A stretch of DNA of 64,000 nucleotides from a virus. The stretch lies in IMG/VR virus record IMGVR_UViG_3300037882_002024, positions 23,711-87,710 of that record; one strand, given 5' to 3'. The position numbers and the translations under genes were made by a program. The notes under the pieces were generated by a model, which was given only the letters and a program-made list of their open reading frames with translations, did not search any database and had not been told where the DNA came from. This document shows, piece after piece, positions 8,526 through 15,819 of this stretch. Position 1 is the stretch's first letter. Each line of letters starts with the position of its first letter.

Positions 8526-8945
8526 ATGACAGAGCGCATCATCACACAGTACGCGCGTGACGTTTGGATGCAGAACTACGGAAACGAAGCGTCGCTCGCG
8601 CTGCTAGAGCAGATTTTTACAAGTGCAGTGCTTGCGCCGAGCGATGTGCGCAATGTGCTTGAAAGGCCGTATCATATTAGAGGGGCCAGCGTGGTAGTGA
8701 TGGTCAGCGATGGCTTGCCCGGAATTGCGTTGCTCGCGCACAAGAGCCGCAAGGGGCGCAGGTTGTTGCTGATGAATATGTTCGACATCGCAGGCGTGCT
8801 TGCAACCATCGAACGCGAACGGCAAGATGTGCCGCGCGAAGGGCATTACAGTAACTACGAGCGTGAATTACGAAGGGCATTCCGTGGAACTAAGAAACGA
8901 CGAAACGACCACGCGCGTCGCGCTGTGCGACTTGTGCCAGATTAA
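8526..8945 (+). CDS. Unknown 139-aa protein
   Basis: ATG 8526 follows AACGAGGG, directly downstream of the 14-mer at the terL stop. Helical, with a basic C-terminus (GTKKRRNDHARRAVR). Its last 62 bp overlap the next gene in another frame. No domain recognised. Confidence 0.65.
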   Translation: MTERIITQYARDVWMQNYGNEASLALLEQIFTSAVLAPSDVRNVLERPYHIRGASVVVMVSDGLPGIALLAHKSRKGRRLLLMNMFDIAGVLATIERERQDVPREGHYSNYERELRRAFRGTKKRRNDHARRAVRLVPD

Positions 8946-9117
8946 CGCGGCTGCGTTCTACTACAGTCCCAAGAAAATTAACCTTTGCCAGTCGTGCATC
9001 AAGCGGCGCGAGCGCAACCCCAAAACAGTGGTCAACGTGGGGCGCAGCCGGGGCCGCAACGGGCCGTGCCACTGCGGGAGTGGCAAGAAGTTTAAGCATT
9101 GTTGCAAGGGGAAGTAA
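8884..9117 (+). CDS. SEC-C motif zinc protein
   Basis: GTG 8884, with GAAGGG seven bases upstream, is the likeliest start; ATG 8827 is also possible. 77 aa. An N-terminal CDLC and a later CQSC form one zinc site. The C-terminus has GPCHCGSGKKFKHCC, the SEC-C motif seen at the tail of SecA and in many small proteins, where it binds zinc and a protein partner. Its phage role is unknown. It shares a TAATG junction with the next gene. Confidence 0.75.
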   Translation: MELRNDETTTRVALCDLCQINAAAFYYSPKKINLCQSCIKRRERNPKTVVNVGRSRGRNGPCHCGSGKKFKHCCKGK

Positions 9118-9332
9118 TGACGATGCCGCATCTGGCCAACTGCGCGCACCAAGGTGATGGATGGTGCCTCGATTGTGTGCGCCCCCTGTATGAGGCACGT
9201 TGCGATAGCATCAGCAAAGTGTTGAGCGCCGCGACGCTGCTTGCCTTGGTAAATGGTTTCACTCGCGAGCAGGTTGAGCGGCTTACGGTGGCGCAAATTC
9301 AAGAGCTACTAACTGAGAGAGGGTTAGCATGA
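9117..9332 (+). CDS. Small Cys/His protein
   Basis: ATG 9117 sits in a TAATG junction. 71 aa. The N-terminal NCAHQGDGWCLDC could coordinate zinc; the rest is a helical pair ending ELLTERGLA. Coupled by ATGA to the next gene. No family recognised. Confidence 0.65.
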   Translation: MTMPHLANCAHQGDGWCLDCVRPLYEARCDSISKVLSAATLLALVNGFTREQVERLTVAQIQELLTERGLA

Positions 9333-9736
9333 AGAGTGTTCAAGACTTTTGCGCTGCGATGGAGCGCTATCGCGTTAAAGGCGTGGATGGTGAAGACGGC
9401 AAAGGCGCGCGCAATGGGTTGTTTCATATCCCGATGCAGCTAGGCAAAGACCGCTACAACCTTGTCGTGGTGTGCAGCGACGCAATGCGCTGGATGGAAG
9501 ACGGCTTGCAAGGCCAGTCTTTCGACCACGTGTCGATCAGCTTACAGAACAGTCCGCGTTGGCCAACGCACGCCGAGATAAAGATTGCGCGCGACCTTGT
9601 GTTTGGCCCCAACGAAGTCGTTGTGCAGTTCCATCCGACCAAGGGGCGCACGCCAAGCGCCAAGCTGGTGATTCATTTGTGGTGTGCTTTGAATCCTGAC
9701 GCTGTTGCCGTTCCTGACCCCAAGGCCGTGAACTAA
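9329..9736 (+). CDS. DUF7694-like phage protein
   Basis: ATGA overlap with the upstream gene. 135 aa. It has the order of features I know from a widespread uncharacterised phage family: an NGLFHIP strand, VVVCSDAMRW, FDHVSISLQN, a helix, then EVVVQFHP and a final HLW. Function of the family is unknown. The call is by pattern resemblance. Confidence 0.6.
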   Translation: MKSVQDFCAAMERYRVKGVDGEDGKGARNGLFHIPMQLGKDRYNLVVVCSDAMRWMEDGLQGQSFDHVSISLQNSPRWPTHAEIKIARDLVFGPNEVVVQFHPTKGRTPSAKLVIHLWCALNPDAVAVPDPKAVN

Positions 9737-9743
9737 CACGCGG

Positions 9744-9757
9744 CTAAAATCTTTTAG
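9744..9757 (+). repeat. 14-mer motif
   Basis: CTAAAATCTTTTAG (a perfect CTAAAA/TTTTAG pair around TC) ends 10 nt before ATG 9768. Confidence 0.8.
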
Positions 9758-9767
9758 TGAGCAGTCG

Positions 9768-10481
9768 ATGCAGAGCCGCGAAGTAGCCGCAAGTGAGCGC
9801 CCGATTATTTTGTGTGGGGCCTGTGGCAGCCAGCAAGTGATATTCTCTTCTGCGCAAGTGGTGTGCGCCAACTGTGCCGTCTCGCTGGCGGTGCTAGGGG
9901 AAGCGGGGCGCATGACCCTTAACGAGAAGGCCATCAACTTGCGTCCGCTGATTGATTGCGGGCGCATTACTTATGCGCGTAGCGGCCAACGCGTCATGTA
10001 TATTTGGAATAACCAGCCACGTCGCATTGCCGCGCATGACAGCGAGCCACTTGAGGCTACTGCTGTTGAGTTAGAGACAATTGAGGACGCAGGTGCGTTG
10101 CTCACTAGCCACAAAATTCAGATTGCAGCATTCTTTTCTGCTTGCCAACAGCGCGCCGAGCATGTAGCAGAGCTAGGCGGGCGCATCACTATCGTGACAT
10201 CGCCACCGGAATCGAGCAAGGGCTGCGGCGATGTGCGCATGATTGTTGAGGCGCACACGCATGAACCAACAGACGACCGCAACAGCGGCGTGGTGTTCCG
10301 CACATTCCGGGGGTGCCCGCGCTGCGGTGAGGCGCACCAGATGGTAGCGTTTTGGCGTTATGCACGGCCAACAGTTGTTGATGGGAGAGCCAAGGTGTCG
10401 CACTTCGCGAGTTGCCCTAGCACTGGCGAGCCGATAAACCTAATCACTAACGGGAGAAGCAAAGGTGAAAAAATCGCATGA
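9768..10481 (+). CDS. Zinc-ribbon protein of unknown role
   Basis: 237 aa. The N-terminal CGACG with CANC about 17 residues on is a zinc ribbon. A second site, CPRCGEAH with a later CPSTG, lies near the C-terminus. Central part is mixed alpha/beta. Ribbons of this kind occur in nucleic-acid or protein adaptors. It overlaps the next gene by 17 bp. Confidence 0.65.
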   Translation: MQSREVAASERPIILCGACGSQQVIFSSAQVVCANCAVSLAVLGEAGRMTLNEKAINLRPLIDCGRITYARSGQRVMYIWNNQPRRIAAHDSEPLEATAVELETIEDAGALLTSHKIQIAAFFSACQQRAEHVAELGGRITIVTSPPESSKGCGDVRMIVEAHTHEPTDDRNSGVVFRTFRGCPRCGEAHQMVAFWRYARPTVVDGRAKVSHFASCPSTGEPINLITNGRSKGEKIA

Positions 10482-10707
10482 GGACAGCAGCGACAGAAGC
10501 GACGGCAGCGACGGCAGCACGCGCTTGGATGCAATTGGGTCGATGCCTAACTTGGCCCTCAGAGGTTACGTCGTCTGCGGCATCGGTGAGAGCCAAGCCT
10601 ACACTGAGGGGCGCCAAGCAAAAGTTGCTGGCCAGCTACCTAGCGCTTGCCCTTACAGAAATGGAGCGCCCGACTATGCGCAATGGTACAGGGGATACAG
10701 TGAGTAA
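10465..10707 (+). CDS. RMF-like protein
   Basis: GTG 10465 has GGGAGAAGC eight bases upstream. 80 aa. The N-terminal 25 residues are a Ser/Asp/Gly-rich tail. The C-terminal part reads AYTEGRQAKVAGQ, then CPYRNG, then WYRGYSE, the signature of ribosome modulation factor and its relatives (G-x3-A-x3-G, CPY, W-x-G-W/Y). RMF pairs 70S ribosomes into inactive 100S dimers; CrpP-like relatives were proposed to have other activities. A phage version could act on host ribosomes. Motif match is good for so short a protein; function is inferred. Confidence 0.7.
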   Translation: MKKSHEDSSDRSDGSDGSTRLDAIGSMPNLALRGYVVCGIGESQAYTEGRQAKVAGQLPSACPYRNGAPDYAQWYRGYSE

Positions 10708-11110
10708 CGAGAGCAGCGCCTACGATTGGGCCGACAACGCGTTAGCTGAGAAGGCGTCCGCGCACCGCAAGGGGCGCATCAAGCTGGGCCTGTGGAAGCG
10801 CTGCAAGGCGCATCTAGCAGGCTGGCTGGCAGGGCGCCGCGACGCTGCAAGGGTGGAGCTAGCGGTCGAGGCCGTAGCCTATTCATACTCCACGGCCCTG
10901 ATGCGCGTAGCCGATCTTGAGGCCGAGCTAAGCCGCAAGACTAACGAGGCGCTTGGCCTCAAAGCAGAACTCGAAGCCTGTGAGAGCAGTCTGAAAATCT
11001 CACAGTTGGAAGTAACCTTGTTAGCCGAAGCGAACAACCGGAACATTGAGCGCATCCGAGCGGAGCGCGCCGTTGTTGCAGAGCTAACCAACGGAGCGAA
11101 AGTGCAATGA
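10700..11110 (+). CDS. Coiled-coil protein
   Basis: GTG 10700 is chosen because AGGGGATA precedes it and it overlaps the previous stop by 8 bp. The same frame is open back to ATG 10478, but that part would be a shadow of the RMF-like gene. 136 aa. Residues about 70-135 form a long heptad helix (ADLEAELSRK onward). Partner unknown. It ends in ATGA with the next gene. Confidence 0.6.
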   Translation: MSNESSAYDWADNALAEKASAHRKGRIKLGLWKRCKAHLAGWLAGRRDAARVELAVEAVAYSYSTALMRVADLEAELSRKTNEALGLKAELEACESSLKISQLEVTLLAEANNRNIERIRAERAVVAELTNGAKVQ

Positions 11111-11613
11111 CGAAGGTAAAATTTTTTAGTGGCATGCTGCTAGGCGTCATGCTAGCAACCGCCGCGATGGTATCCGTAGACTTGCGCGCTCAGCCGAAGG
11201 GCAAAGAGCCAGAGCTTAAGGTGGTGGTGCCGGTTGACTTGCCGAAGTCGCCGCCCGCCGGACCGAAGGATGACGCGCTCTATGTGTGGCAACAGCCAGA
11301 GCGTGGCTATCAGTCCGTCATCATCTTGAAGGCTACGGCACCAGATCGGCTAGAATGCGGCCTGCTCGTGCCGATTACGCTGCGACTCAAAGACATCGAG
11401 GCCGTGCCGGGGAGAGAGCAAGACATTATGAAGGCGCTTGGTGACGAGGCCGTAGGGCGCCTGATGACTGCAGCGCTGGCAGGGCGCGTGGAAGACGGCT
11501 CAACCTACGCTGATTTTTGGGCAGGCAAGGAACGCGGCTGGCTGTCCGATTCGATGCTTAAGAGCGGCCTGTATCGCAAGAAGCAAGTCGTCATTCCGCC
11601 AGCGAAAAAATAG
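11107..11613 (+). CDS. Exported protein, possibly SNase-like fold
   Basis: Start is either ATG 11107 (ATGA overlap) or ATG 11134, just after GTAAAATTTTTTAG (11116-11129). Either gives a signal-peptide-like N-terminus (MLLGVMLATAAMV, then a DLRAQ cleavage region). The C-terminal 90 residues have an order similar to thermonuclease folds: ITLRLKDIEAV, EAVGRLM, ADFWAGKERGW and SMLKSGLYRKK. The usual catalytic Arg/Glu set is not convincing, so activity is doubtful. Followed by a strong terminator. Confidence 0.6.
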   Translation: MTKVKFFSGMLLGVMLATAAMVSVDLRAQPKGKEPELKVVVPVDLPKSPPAGPKDDALYVWQQPERGYQSVIILKATAPDRLECGLLVPITLRLKDIEAVPGREQDIMKALGDEAVGRLMTAALAGRVEDGSTYADFWAGKERGWLSDSMLKSGLYRKKQVVIPPAKK

Positions 11614-11639
11614 CGCAGGGCAGGCAACAAGGTAATCGA

Positions 11640-11669
11640 GAAGCGGCCACATGGCCGCTTCTTTTTTTT
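11640..11669 (+). terminator. Rho-independent terminator
   Basis: GAAGCGGCCA, loop CA, TGGCCGCTTC, then eight T. A 10-bp perfect stem with an ideal T tract. The next ribosome site (TTGGAG) starts right after it. Confidence 0.93.
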
Positions 11670-11679
11670 GGAGTTCATA

Positions 11680-12471
11680 ATGATTCGTTGGCTACTGCGC
11701 GTCACAGGCCTTGCCTTCCTGATTCGGCGCACCGAGTTTAACCGTCCGCGCTTGAGCTTGCAGCTAATCAAGTTTGGCAACGATAGCGAACTCACAGGCC
11801 GTTGGACGCTGTGCGTGCTTAACCAGTTCGTGCGCCTGTGGGATTCACGCACGCCTTTGGTCGATCCTGATGGCATGCTCGACGGCTATGGCGTGTATTA
11901 CTGCAGCGATTTGAAGACGCTCGTATTATGCTGGGGTTCCATACGCTCGCGTGGCTCAAGGCATTGGCGTATTCCGATGCCGTGGCAACGACGACGCCTG
12001 ACGCACGAGGCCTTGCTGAAAGACGGTACGTGGCGCAAGCTCGCGTGGATTGAGGGCTGGTTGTCATGGCGCGGGCTGCGTTACGCGCAGAGTCCGTGGA
12101 AACCAGAAGAGCTTGCAGCCCTTGCAGGCCAGCAGCCGGACCCGCCTTACCCCGATGTGGTGCCTCAGTGGGTAAACGTGAGGCCGTTCTTTTATCGCTT
12201 GCGCAGTGGAGCGCATCAAGATACAGTAGCCACCATCACCTGTGACCGATCGAAGTATACTTGGGCGCTATTCTGTTGGTTGCGTTTGCCTATCGTGACG
12301 AGGTGCCATCGTGCGCTGTGGTTCAGCTTAGCTGACGAGATTGGCGCAGGCGTTGGGAGTTATAAGGGCGGCACCGTTGGCGCAGGCGATTATCTTAAGC
12401 GCGGCGAGTTGCCTTTGCTGGGCGCGCTGCGCATCGAGATTGAATGGTCGAAGCGCCATCGTTTCGGGTAA
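11680..12471 (+). CDS. Unknown 263-aa protein
   Basis: ATG 11680 has TTGGAG eight bases upstream. Basic and Trp-rich, with a hydrophobic basic start (MIRWLLRVTGLAFLIRR) that might touch a membrane. No catalytic motif recognised. It is the first gene after a terminator, but no clear promoter was found between them, so it may rely on read-through. Confidence 0.6.
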   Translation: MIRWLLRVTGLAFLIRRTEFNRPRLSLQLIKFGNDSELTGRWTLCVLNQFVRLWDSRTPLVDPDGMLDGYGVYYCSDLKTLVLCWGSIRSRGSRHWRIPMPWQRRRLTHEALLKDGTWRKLAWIEGWLSWRGLRYAQSPWKPEELAALAGQQPDPPYPDVVPQWVNVRPFFYRLRSGAHQDTVATITCDRSKYTWALFCWLRLPIVTRCHRALWFSLADEIGAGVGSYKGGTVGAGDYLKRGELPLLGALRIEIEWSKRHRFG

Positions 12472-12484
12472 AGTCGTGACAAAC

Positions 12485-12598
12485 ATGCAGCGCGACCATT
12501 ATTGCTGTCGTTGGCGTGGTGTGGCAGACGTTGAATCGGCAGCCGTCTTGTGTAGCATCATCGAGAGCAGTCACGACGCAGCCGTGCGAGCGCCATGA
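12485..12598 (+). CDS. Possible 37-aa peptide
   Basis: Short frame after the previous stop, starting MQRDHYCCRWRG. Ribosome site is weak. It occupies most of the gap before the 14-mer motif at 12606. Low support. Confidence 0.25.
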   Translation: MQRDHYCCRWRGVADVESAAVLCSIIESSHDAAVRAP

Positions 12599-12605
12599 CG
12601 CCTTG

Positions 12606-12619
12606 GCTAAAATTTTTTA
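12606..12619 (+). repeat. 14-mer motif
   Basis: CTAAAATTTTTTAG, 18 nt before ATG 12638; TTGGGGAC lies between them. Confidence 0.8.
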
Positions 12620-12637
12620 GTAAATTGGGGACAGCTA

Positions 12638-13684
12638 ATGGCAATGCAGATTGGTCTTTTGAAGTCGTACACCGACGTCATTGCGCGCATGTATCAAGAA
12701 ATGAGCCGCGTGTTAGGCGTCACGGGCGGGAGCTATGCCGGGGGCAGTATGCTGGAGCTTGCCAACAGGCTGCTCAATCTCACAGTGGTCACCAGCGATG
12801 ACTATGACGTTGAGGAAGATTTTAACAAGCTGAGCTACGACCTGCGCACCAACGTCACCGCCGACAAGGTTTGGCTGCGCAACTTTTGGGACAGCATTCA
12901 ACAGCTAGACGACCACTATCAAGAGCATGGACCCACAGGCATCAACAGCGCGGTGGTGTCGCTGCAAACCATGCTAGAGTATTGCAACACGCCCGGCGGC
13001 GGGGAGAAGTTTATGCACATGCTTAGCCCGTATTTCAGCGACTTGGTCTATATGATGACAGGCACGCGGCCTGCTGAGCCGTGGTACTATCACGGCAAAG
13101 GCATCGAGTTTAACTTGACCAGTGGCAGCATGGCCTCGCGTGCCGTGGGCGGCGCGTTCACGCATAACGAAGACTATGACCCGAACTACGCCGAGCTAGT
13201 CCCGCTGGTCGAAGTCATCACAGCGTTTAGTGGCGGGAGCGCGCCGCCCACGGTAACGATTGCAGGAACCGACGACGAAGGCGAAACCACAACGACGTGG
13301 ACCTGCACACTGACAGGCAACAACCCCACAGGCCCCACATCCACAACGCTGAGCGCCGACCTTGCCACTGAAGGCTTTGTACGCGTCACGGTGGGGCTTG
13401 GTTCGATAACGGGCGTGGTCCGTGGAAGCGTGTTGGTGATCGCCTACGGCACCACCAAGCAAGAGACAGTCGTGGTGGAGAGCGTCAGCGGCAGCGACAT
13501 AACCGCCGTGTTCCGCTACGATCATTCGTCGGGGGACAACGTGGATGTGATCCCGACTCACGAGACAACGCCGAGCGTGGCGAACCGCCGCATTCGCAGC
13601 GTGTCGAACATCACCATCGGCACCACAGGGCACGTTGCGGGCACCGTCCTTGTGGCCGGGCGCTGTGATCGTGTGGCTGCATAA
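12638..13684 (+). CDS. Probable virion-associated protein
   Basis: 348 aa. The N-terminal half is helical (starts MAMQIGLLKSYTDVIARMY) and contains GGSYAGGSM and EPWYYHGKG. The C-terminal 140 residues are Thr/Val/Gly/Ser-rich beta sequence (TVTIAGTDDEG, TTTTWTC, LVIAYGTT), typical of surface-exposed phage structural domains. It is preceded by the 14-mer that also precedes most structural genes. Could be a capsid decoration or fibre protein; role not proven. Confidence 0.55.
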   Translation: MAMQIGLLKSYTDVIARMYQEMSRVLGVTGGSYAGGSMLELANRLLNLTVVTSDDYDVEEDFNKLSYDLRTNVTADKVWLRNFWDSIQQLDDHYQEHGPTGINSAVVSLQTMLEYCNTPGGGEKFMHMLSPYFSDLVYMMTGTRPAEPWYYHGKGIEFNLTSGSMASRAVGGAFTHNEDYDPNYAELVPLVEVITAFSGGSAPPTVTIAGTDDEGETTTTWTCTLTGNNPTGPTSTTLSADLATEGFVRVTVGLGSITGVVRGSVLVIAYGTTKQETVVVESVSGSDITAVFRYDHSSGDNVDVIPTHETTPSVANRRIRSVSNITIGTTGHVAGTVLVAGRCDRVAA

Positions 13685-13694
13685 GGGGCCTCGT

Positions 13695-13961
13695 ATGTAT
13701 TTTGTTGTTGTCACGGGCGCAATTGCGTGGGCCTTGACGATGTTGTGGATGATCCTGTGCATTCACCGACTTCGGCTTGCGCGCGAGCGCCAAGAACGCT
13801 ATGACGCAGAGCGCATCAAAGCGCCTTGGTTAGGTGGCCCGCCGAACCCCAGCGCGAAGCCGTGCAAGCCTTGTCGCGGCTCTGGCGGAAATCATTACAG
13901 TGCTGACGGCAGTTGCCTTGACTGCCTCGGCACAGGAGTTGAAAAATGCAAGATACACTAA
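13695..13961 (+). CDS. Small membrane protein with DnaJ-type zinc motif
   Basis: ATG 13695 follows GGGGCC. 88 aa: one TM segment (about residues 2-24), a basic helix, then CKPCRGSGG and CLDCLGTG, the CxxCxGxG pattern of the DnaJ zinc region. Only one pair of half-sites is present, unlike full DnaJ. It lies two genes before groES, so a chaperone link is possible. Confidence 0.65.
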   Translation: MYFVVVTGAIAWALTMLWMILCIHRLRLARERQERYDAERIKAPWLGGPPNPSAKPCKPCRGSGGNHYSADGSCLDCLGTGVEKCKIH

Positions 13962-14056
13962 TCGGCCTCGCGCTCGTCGCGGGCCTTGTCATTGCAGGCG
14001 TCATCATGCTAGGGCTGGTGATGCCTGCGCTCATTTCGAGGAGTCGCAGGCGATGA
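13946..14056 (+). CDS. 36-aa single-TM peptide
   Basis: ATG 13946 has AGGAGTTGAAAA immediately upstream, a very good ribosome site. The peptide is almost all TM (IGLALVAGLVIAGVIMLGL) with a basic tail (SRSRRR). It overlaps the zinc gene by 16 bp and groES by ATGA, so it is embedded in the translational chain. Function unknown. Confidence 0.65.
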   Translation: MQDTLIGLALVAGLVIAGVIMLGLVMPALISRSRRR

Positions 14057-14352
14057 TTCTCAAACCGGTTGGCGAAAAAATTTTAGTCCGTCTCGACGAC
14101 GGCGAGCGCACTATCGGCCAGATTGTCTTGCCGGACAGCGCCGTGCAGTTCCCGAATCGTGGCGTTGTCGCGGCGTTAGGGGATGGCCGCAACGAAGGCG
14201 ATGGCCTTCTCCCCTACATGGTCATGGTCGGCGACCGCATCCTCTTCGACCGCTATGCAGGCATCGAGGTCACCGGGGCCGATGATGGCAAGCGCTACAA
14301 GATGATGCGCGAGCAAGACATCGTTGCCATCGACACAGGAGCAAGAGAGTGA
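14053..14352 (+). CDS. groES: GroES-like co-chaperonin
   Basis: 99 aa. Matches Cpn10 along its length: MILKPVGEKILVR, a mobile-loop IVL (GQIVLPDSA), PNRGVVAALGDGR, VGDRILFDRYAG and a final QDIVAID. It would cap a GroEL ring and enclose folding substrates; phage versions such as T4 gp31 help fold capsid proteins with host GroEL. No groEL is in this window. ATGA overlap with the upstream TM peptide. The AAAAAATTTTAG at 14077-14088 is inside the coding sequence. Confidence 0.9.
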   Translation: MILKPVGEKILVRLDDGERTIGQIVLPDSAVQFPNRGVVAALGDGRNEGDGLLPYMVMVGDRILFDRYAGIEVTGADDGKRYKMMREQDIVAIDTGARE

Positions 14353-14621
14353 AGAGTATCTTAGATAGCGCGTGCGCTGCGGTGTACGAGTGGAGCGACG
14401 GCTCGCAGGTGCGCAAGGTGGGAGAGTTCTGGCTAGCCATCAAGGTGGACGGCGCCTATCTCACACTCCACGGGTCAACGATGGCTGGGCAGACGCCCGA
14501 AAGCCTTCACAATGCGTGTCGCTTTGAAACGGCATCACTTGCCGCTGCTGAGTTGCGCCGCAGAGGCCTTGGGCCTGCACGCGAAGAGATGACCACAGAG
14601 CCAGCAAGCGCGGGGGCGTGA
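14349..14621 (+). CDS. Unknown 90-aa protein
   Basis: GTG 14349 overlaps the groES stop (GTGA) and has AGCAAGAGA upstream. A beta-like N-terminal half (VYEWSDGSQVRKVGEFWLAI) and helical end. Last gene before the non-coding RNA region and followed by two hairpins. Confidence 0.6.
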   Translation: MKSILDSACAAVYEWSDGSQVRKVGEFWLAIKVDGAYLTLHGSTMAGQTPESLHNACRFETASLAAAELRRRGLGPAREEMTTEPASAGA

Positions 14622-14659
14622 GGCTGGGAGAGCGCAGCCTCGCTACGCTCTGCCACATG

Positions 14660-14693
14660 GCGCCGGGGCAAAGTTTTTACAATGCTCCGGCGC
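14660..14693 (+). terminator. Hairpin, probable terminator before the RNA region
   Basis: GCGCCGGGGCA pairs with TGCTCCGGCGC (11 bp, one G-T) around a 12-nt loop, then TTAAAAAT. The T tract is weak. A smaller hairpin, AGAGCG/CGCTCT, lies just upstream. Placement between the last protein gene and the promoter at 14708 fits a terminator. Confidence 0.55.
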
Positions 14694-14707
14694 TTAAAAA
14701 TAATTAG

Positions 14708-14735
14708 TTGACATCTGCCGAAGTGATGCTAGGAT
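14708..14735 (+). promoter_or_regulatory. Promoter of the structured-RNA/tRNA region
   Basis: TTGACA (14708-14713), 16 bp, TAGGAT (14730-14735); preceded by AATAATTAG like the early-promoter family. A transcript would start near 14742, with no gene start for 1.28 kb. Confidence 0.75.
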
Positions 14736-14741
14736 ACTTAC

Positions 14742-15420
14742 ATCAAAGACGCAAGGCCGATGCAAATGTGCTGACAGCTTTGCCGATGAGATGCTCAGGA
14801 GTCAGAGTATAACTGACCACGATCTGAGCCGTGCGTTATTACGGCCCGCCGAGGAACAGGGGCGCACCTTGTCCGCTCTGGAGTCCGAGGGTAAATGACC
14901 GCGCGGGAAGGCGTTTAACGAGCGGCGTTGGGAGTGTTGCTTCGGCAGCACAGCGCCTAAAAAGCATCCGGTGGTGGGAGACCTTAGCGAGAGCTACGAG
15001 GCACCTGAAAAACATCCGGCGCGAGAGCGCCTAAAATATCGGTTGCGTTCTTCTGGTGAACAGGCCAGACCTGTGCATTCCTGCTGCACGAACGCATTTG
15101 CGGGCCGTCTTAGCGCTTGTTGGAAACCTGCGCTATGGCATTCCTTGGCCCGCACCCCTAAACTGGCTTGGTGTTTTGTTGTAAGGGCGCCAAGTCAGGG
15201 GCTGCAAGGAATGGTCATCTTGCAGCCCATTTGAACGCTAGCGCGCGAAAGCTCTTGATTGGGCAACGGGAGCAAGTAGCGCGCTAGCTACCTAATACCC
15301 TTAAATGGGTAAGGCGAAGGCTTCGGCCTAGCCATCACTAGGCCTGTGCGCCGCTCAGACATGACGCACAGACAATCCTAGGCCACCGCAGCAGTCCCTC
15401 CGTTTGCTGCGGTGCAAGGT
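14742..15420 (+). ncRNA. Candidate large structured non-coding RNA
   Basis: About 680 nt without a credible reading frame, downstream of a good promoter and upstream of tRNA-like genes. Hairpins visible in order: 14762-14783, nested 14793-14829 (GCTCAG and GTCAG stems), 14828-14845, 14924-14957 with a TTCG loop, 15018-15031 (GGCGC-GAGA-GCGCC), nested 15100-15153, 15199-15228 (10-bp stem), 15237-15288 (10-bp stem), 15296-15311, 15318-15329 (AGGC-TTCG-GCCT), 15338-15381, 15384-15414 (10-bp stem). This density, with TTCG and GNRA loops, is unlike spacer DNA. Large phage RNAs such as GOLLD and ROOL also lie next to phage tRNAs; similarity to either is not shown here. Confidence 0.6.
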
Positions 15421-15455
15421 GAAAGGCCTGCTGAAAGGCTGAGTAACCTTCTTCA

Positions 15456-15529
15456 GTGGCACTTGTGTAAGGGAAACATACCGGCTCGTTAGGCCGGCGA
15501 TGGGAGTTCGATTCTCTCGTGCCACACCA
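15456..15529 (+). tRNA. tRNA-like gene, anticodon GTT (Asn), with encoded CCA
   Basis: Acceptor GTGGCAC/GTGCCAC, D stem GTGT/ACAT, anticodon stem CCGGC/GCCGG, T arm GGGAG-TTCGATT-CTCTC, then A and CCA. Loop TCGTTAG gives anticodon GTT (15488-15490), but position 33 is C, not the near-universal T, and the discriminator is A where bacterial tRNA-Asn has G. Strong cloverleaf; charging identity uncertain. Confidence 0.75.
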
Positions 15530-15594
15530 CACACGCCGCAGTCGCGGCTCACGATGCTCTGTAAAGGGCGCTCCGCAAGGGGTTGACAACGATG

Positions 15595-15636
15595 CCCGGC
15601 TGGTCGGTTTTCGAGGCCAAGGCCAGCCGGGTTTTT
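15595..15636 (+). terminator. Rho-independent terminator between tRNA-like genes
   Basis: CCCGGCTGG / CCAGCCGGG (9-bp perfect stem) followed by five T. It lies immediately before the next tRNA-like gene, so the first tRNA and the structured RNA may form one transcript ending here. Confidence 0.85.
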
Positions 15637-15709
15637 GATGCGATAGCTTAAACGGTAAAGCAACCGCCCTCTAAGCGGCACTACTGAGGTTCGACCCCTC
15701 TTCGCATCC
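15637..15709 (+). tRNA. tRNA-like gene, anticodon TCT (Arg)
   Basis: Acceptor GATGCGA/TCGCATC, D stem GCTT/AAGC with a GG-bearing loop, anticodon stem ACCGC/GCGGC (one A-C mismatch), T arm TGAGG-TTCGACC-CCTCT (one mismatch). Loop CCTCTAA has the usual TCT-A-A of tRNA-Arg, but position 33 is C where T is expected. No CCA encoded. The T tract of the upstream terminator ends at its first base. Confidence 0.7.
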
Positions 15710-15819
15710 TATCCACGAAGCCGGAAACGCGGACGCGCGACGTTAGGCACGTTCTGGCCGCAATGCTGGCAGCGGGTTTACGGAACCAATTCGCAGGTGC
15801 AACGCCTGCCGTGGATACT

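Noticed and set aside
10478-10700. Extending the coiled-coil gene upstream to ATG 10478
   Set aside because: The upstream part is a low-complexity shadow of the RMF-like gene; GTG 10700 has a better ribosome site and a normal short overlap.
14742-14830. CCGATGAG stretch as a hammerhead ribozyme core
   Set aside because: The needed CGAAA and cleavage-site arms are missing.
15637-15709. Reading the Arg tRNA as an amber suppressor (anticodon CTA)
   Set aside because: Shifting the loop by one base breaks the anticodon stem; the ACCGC/GCGGC stem with TCT pairs much better.
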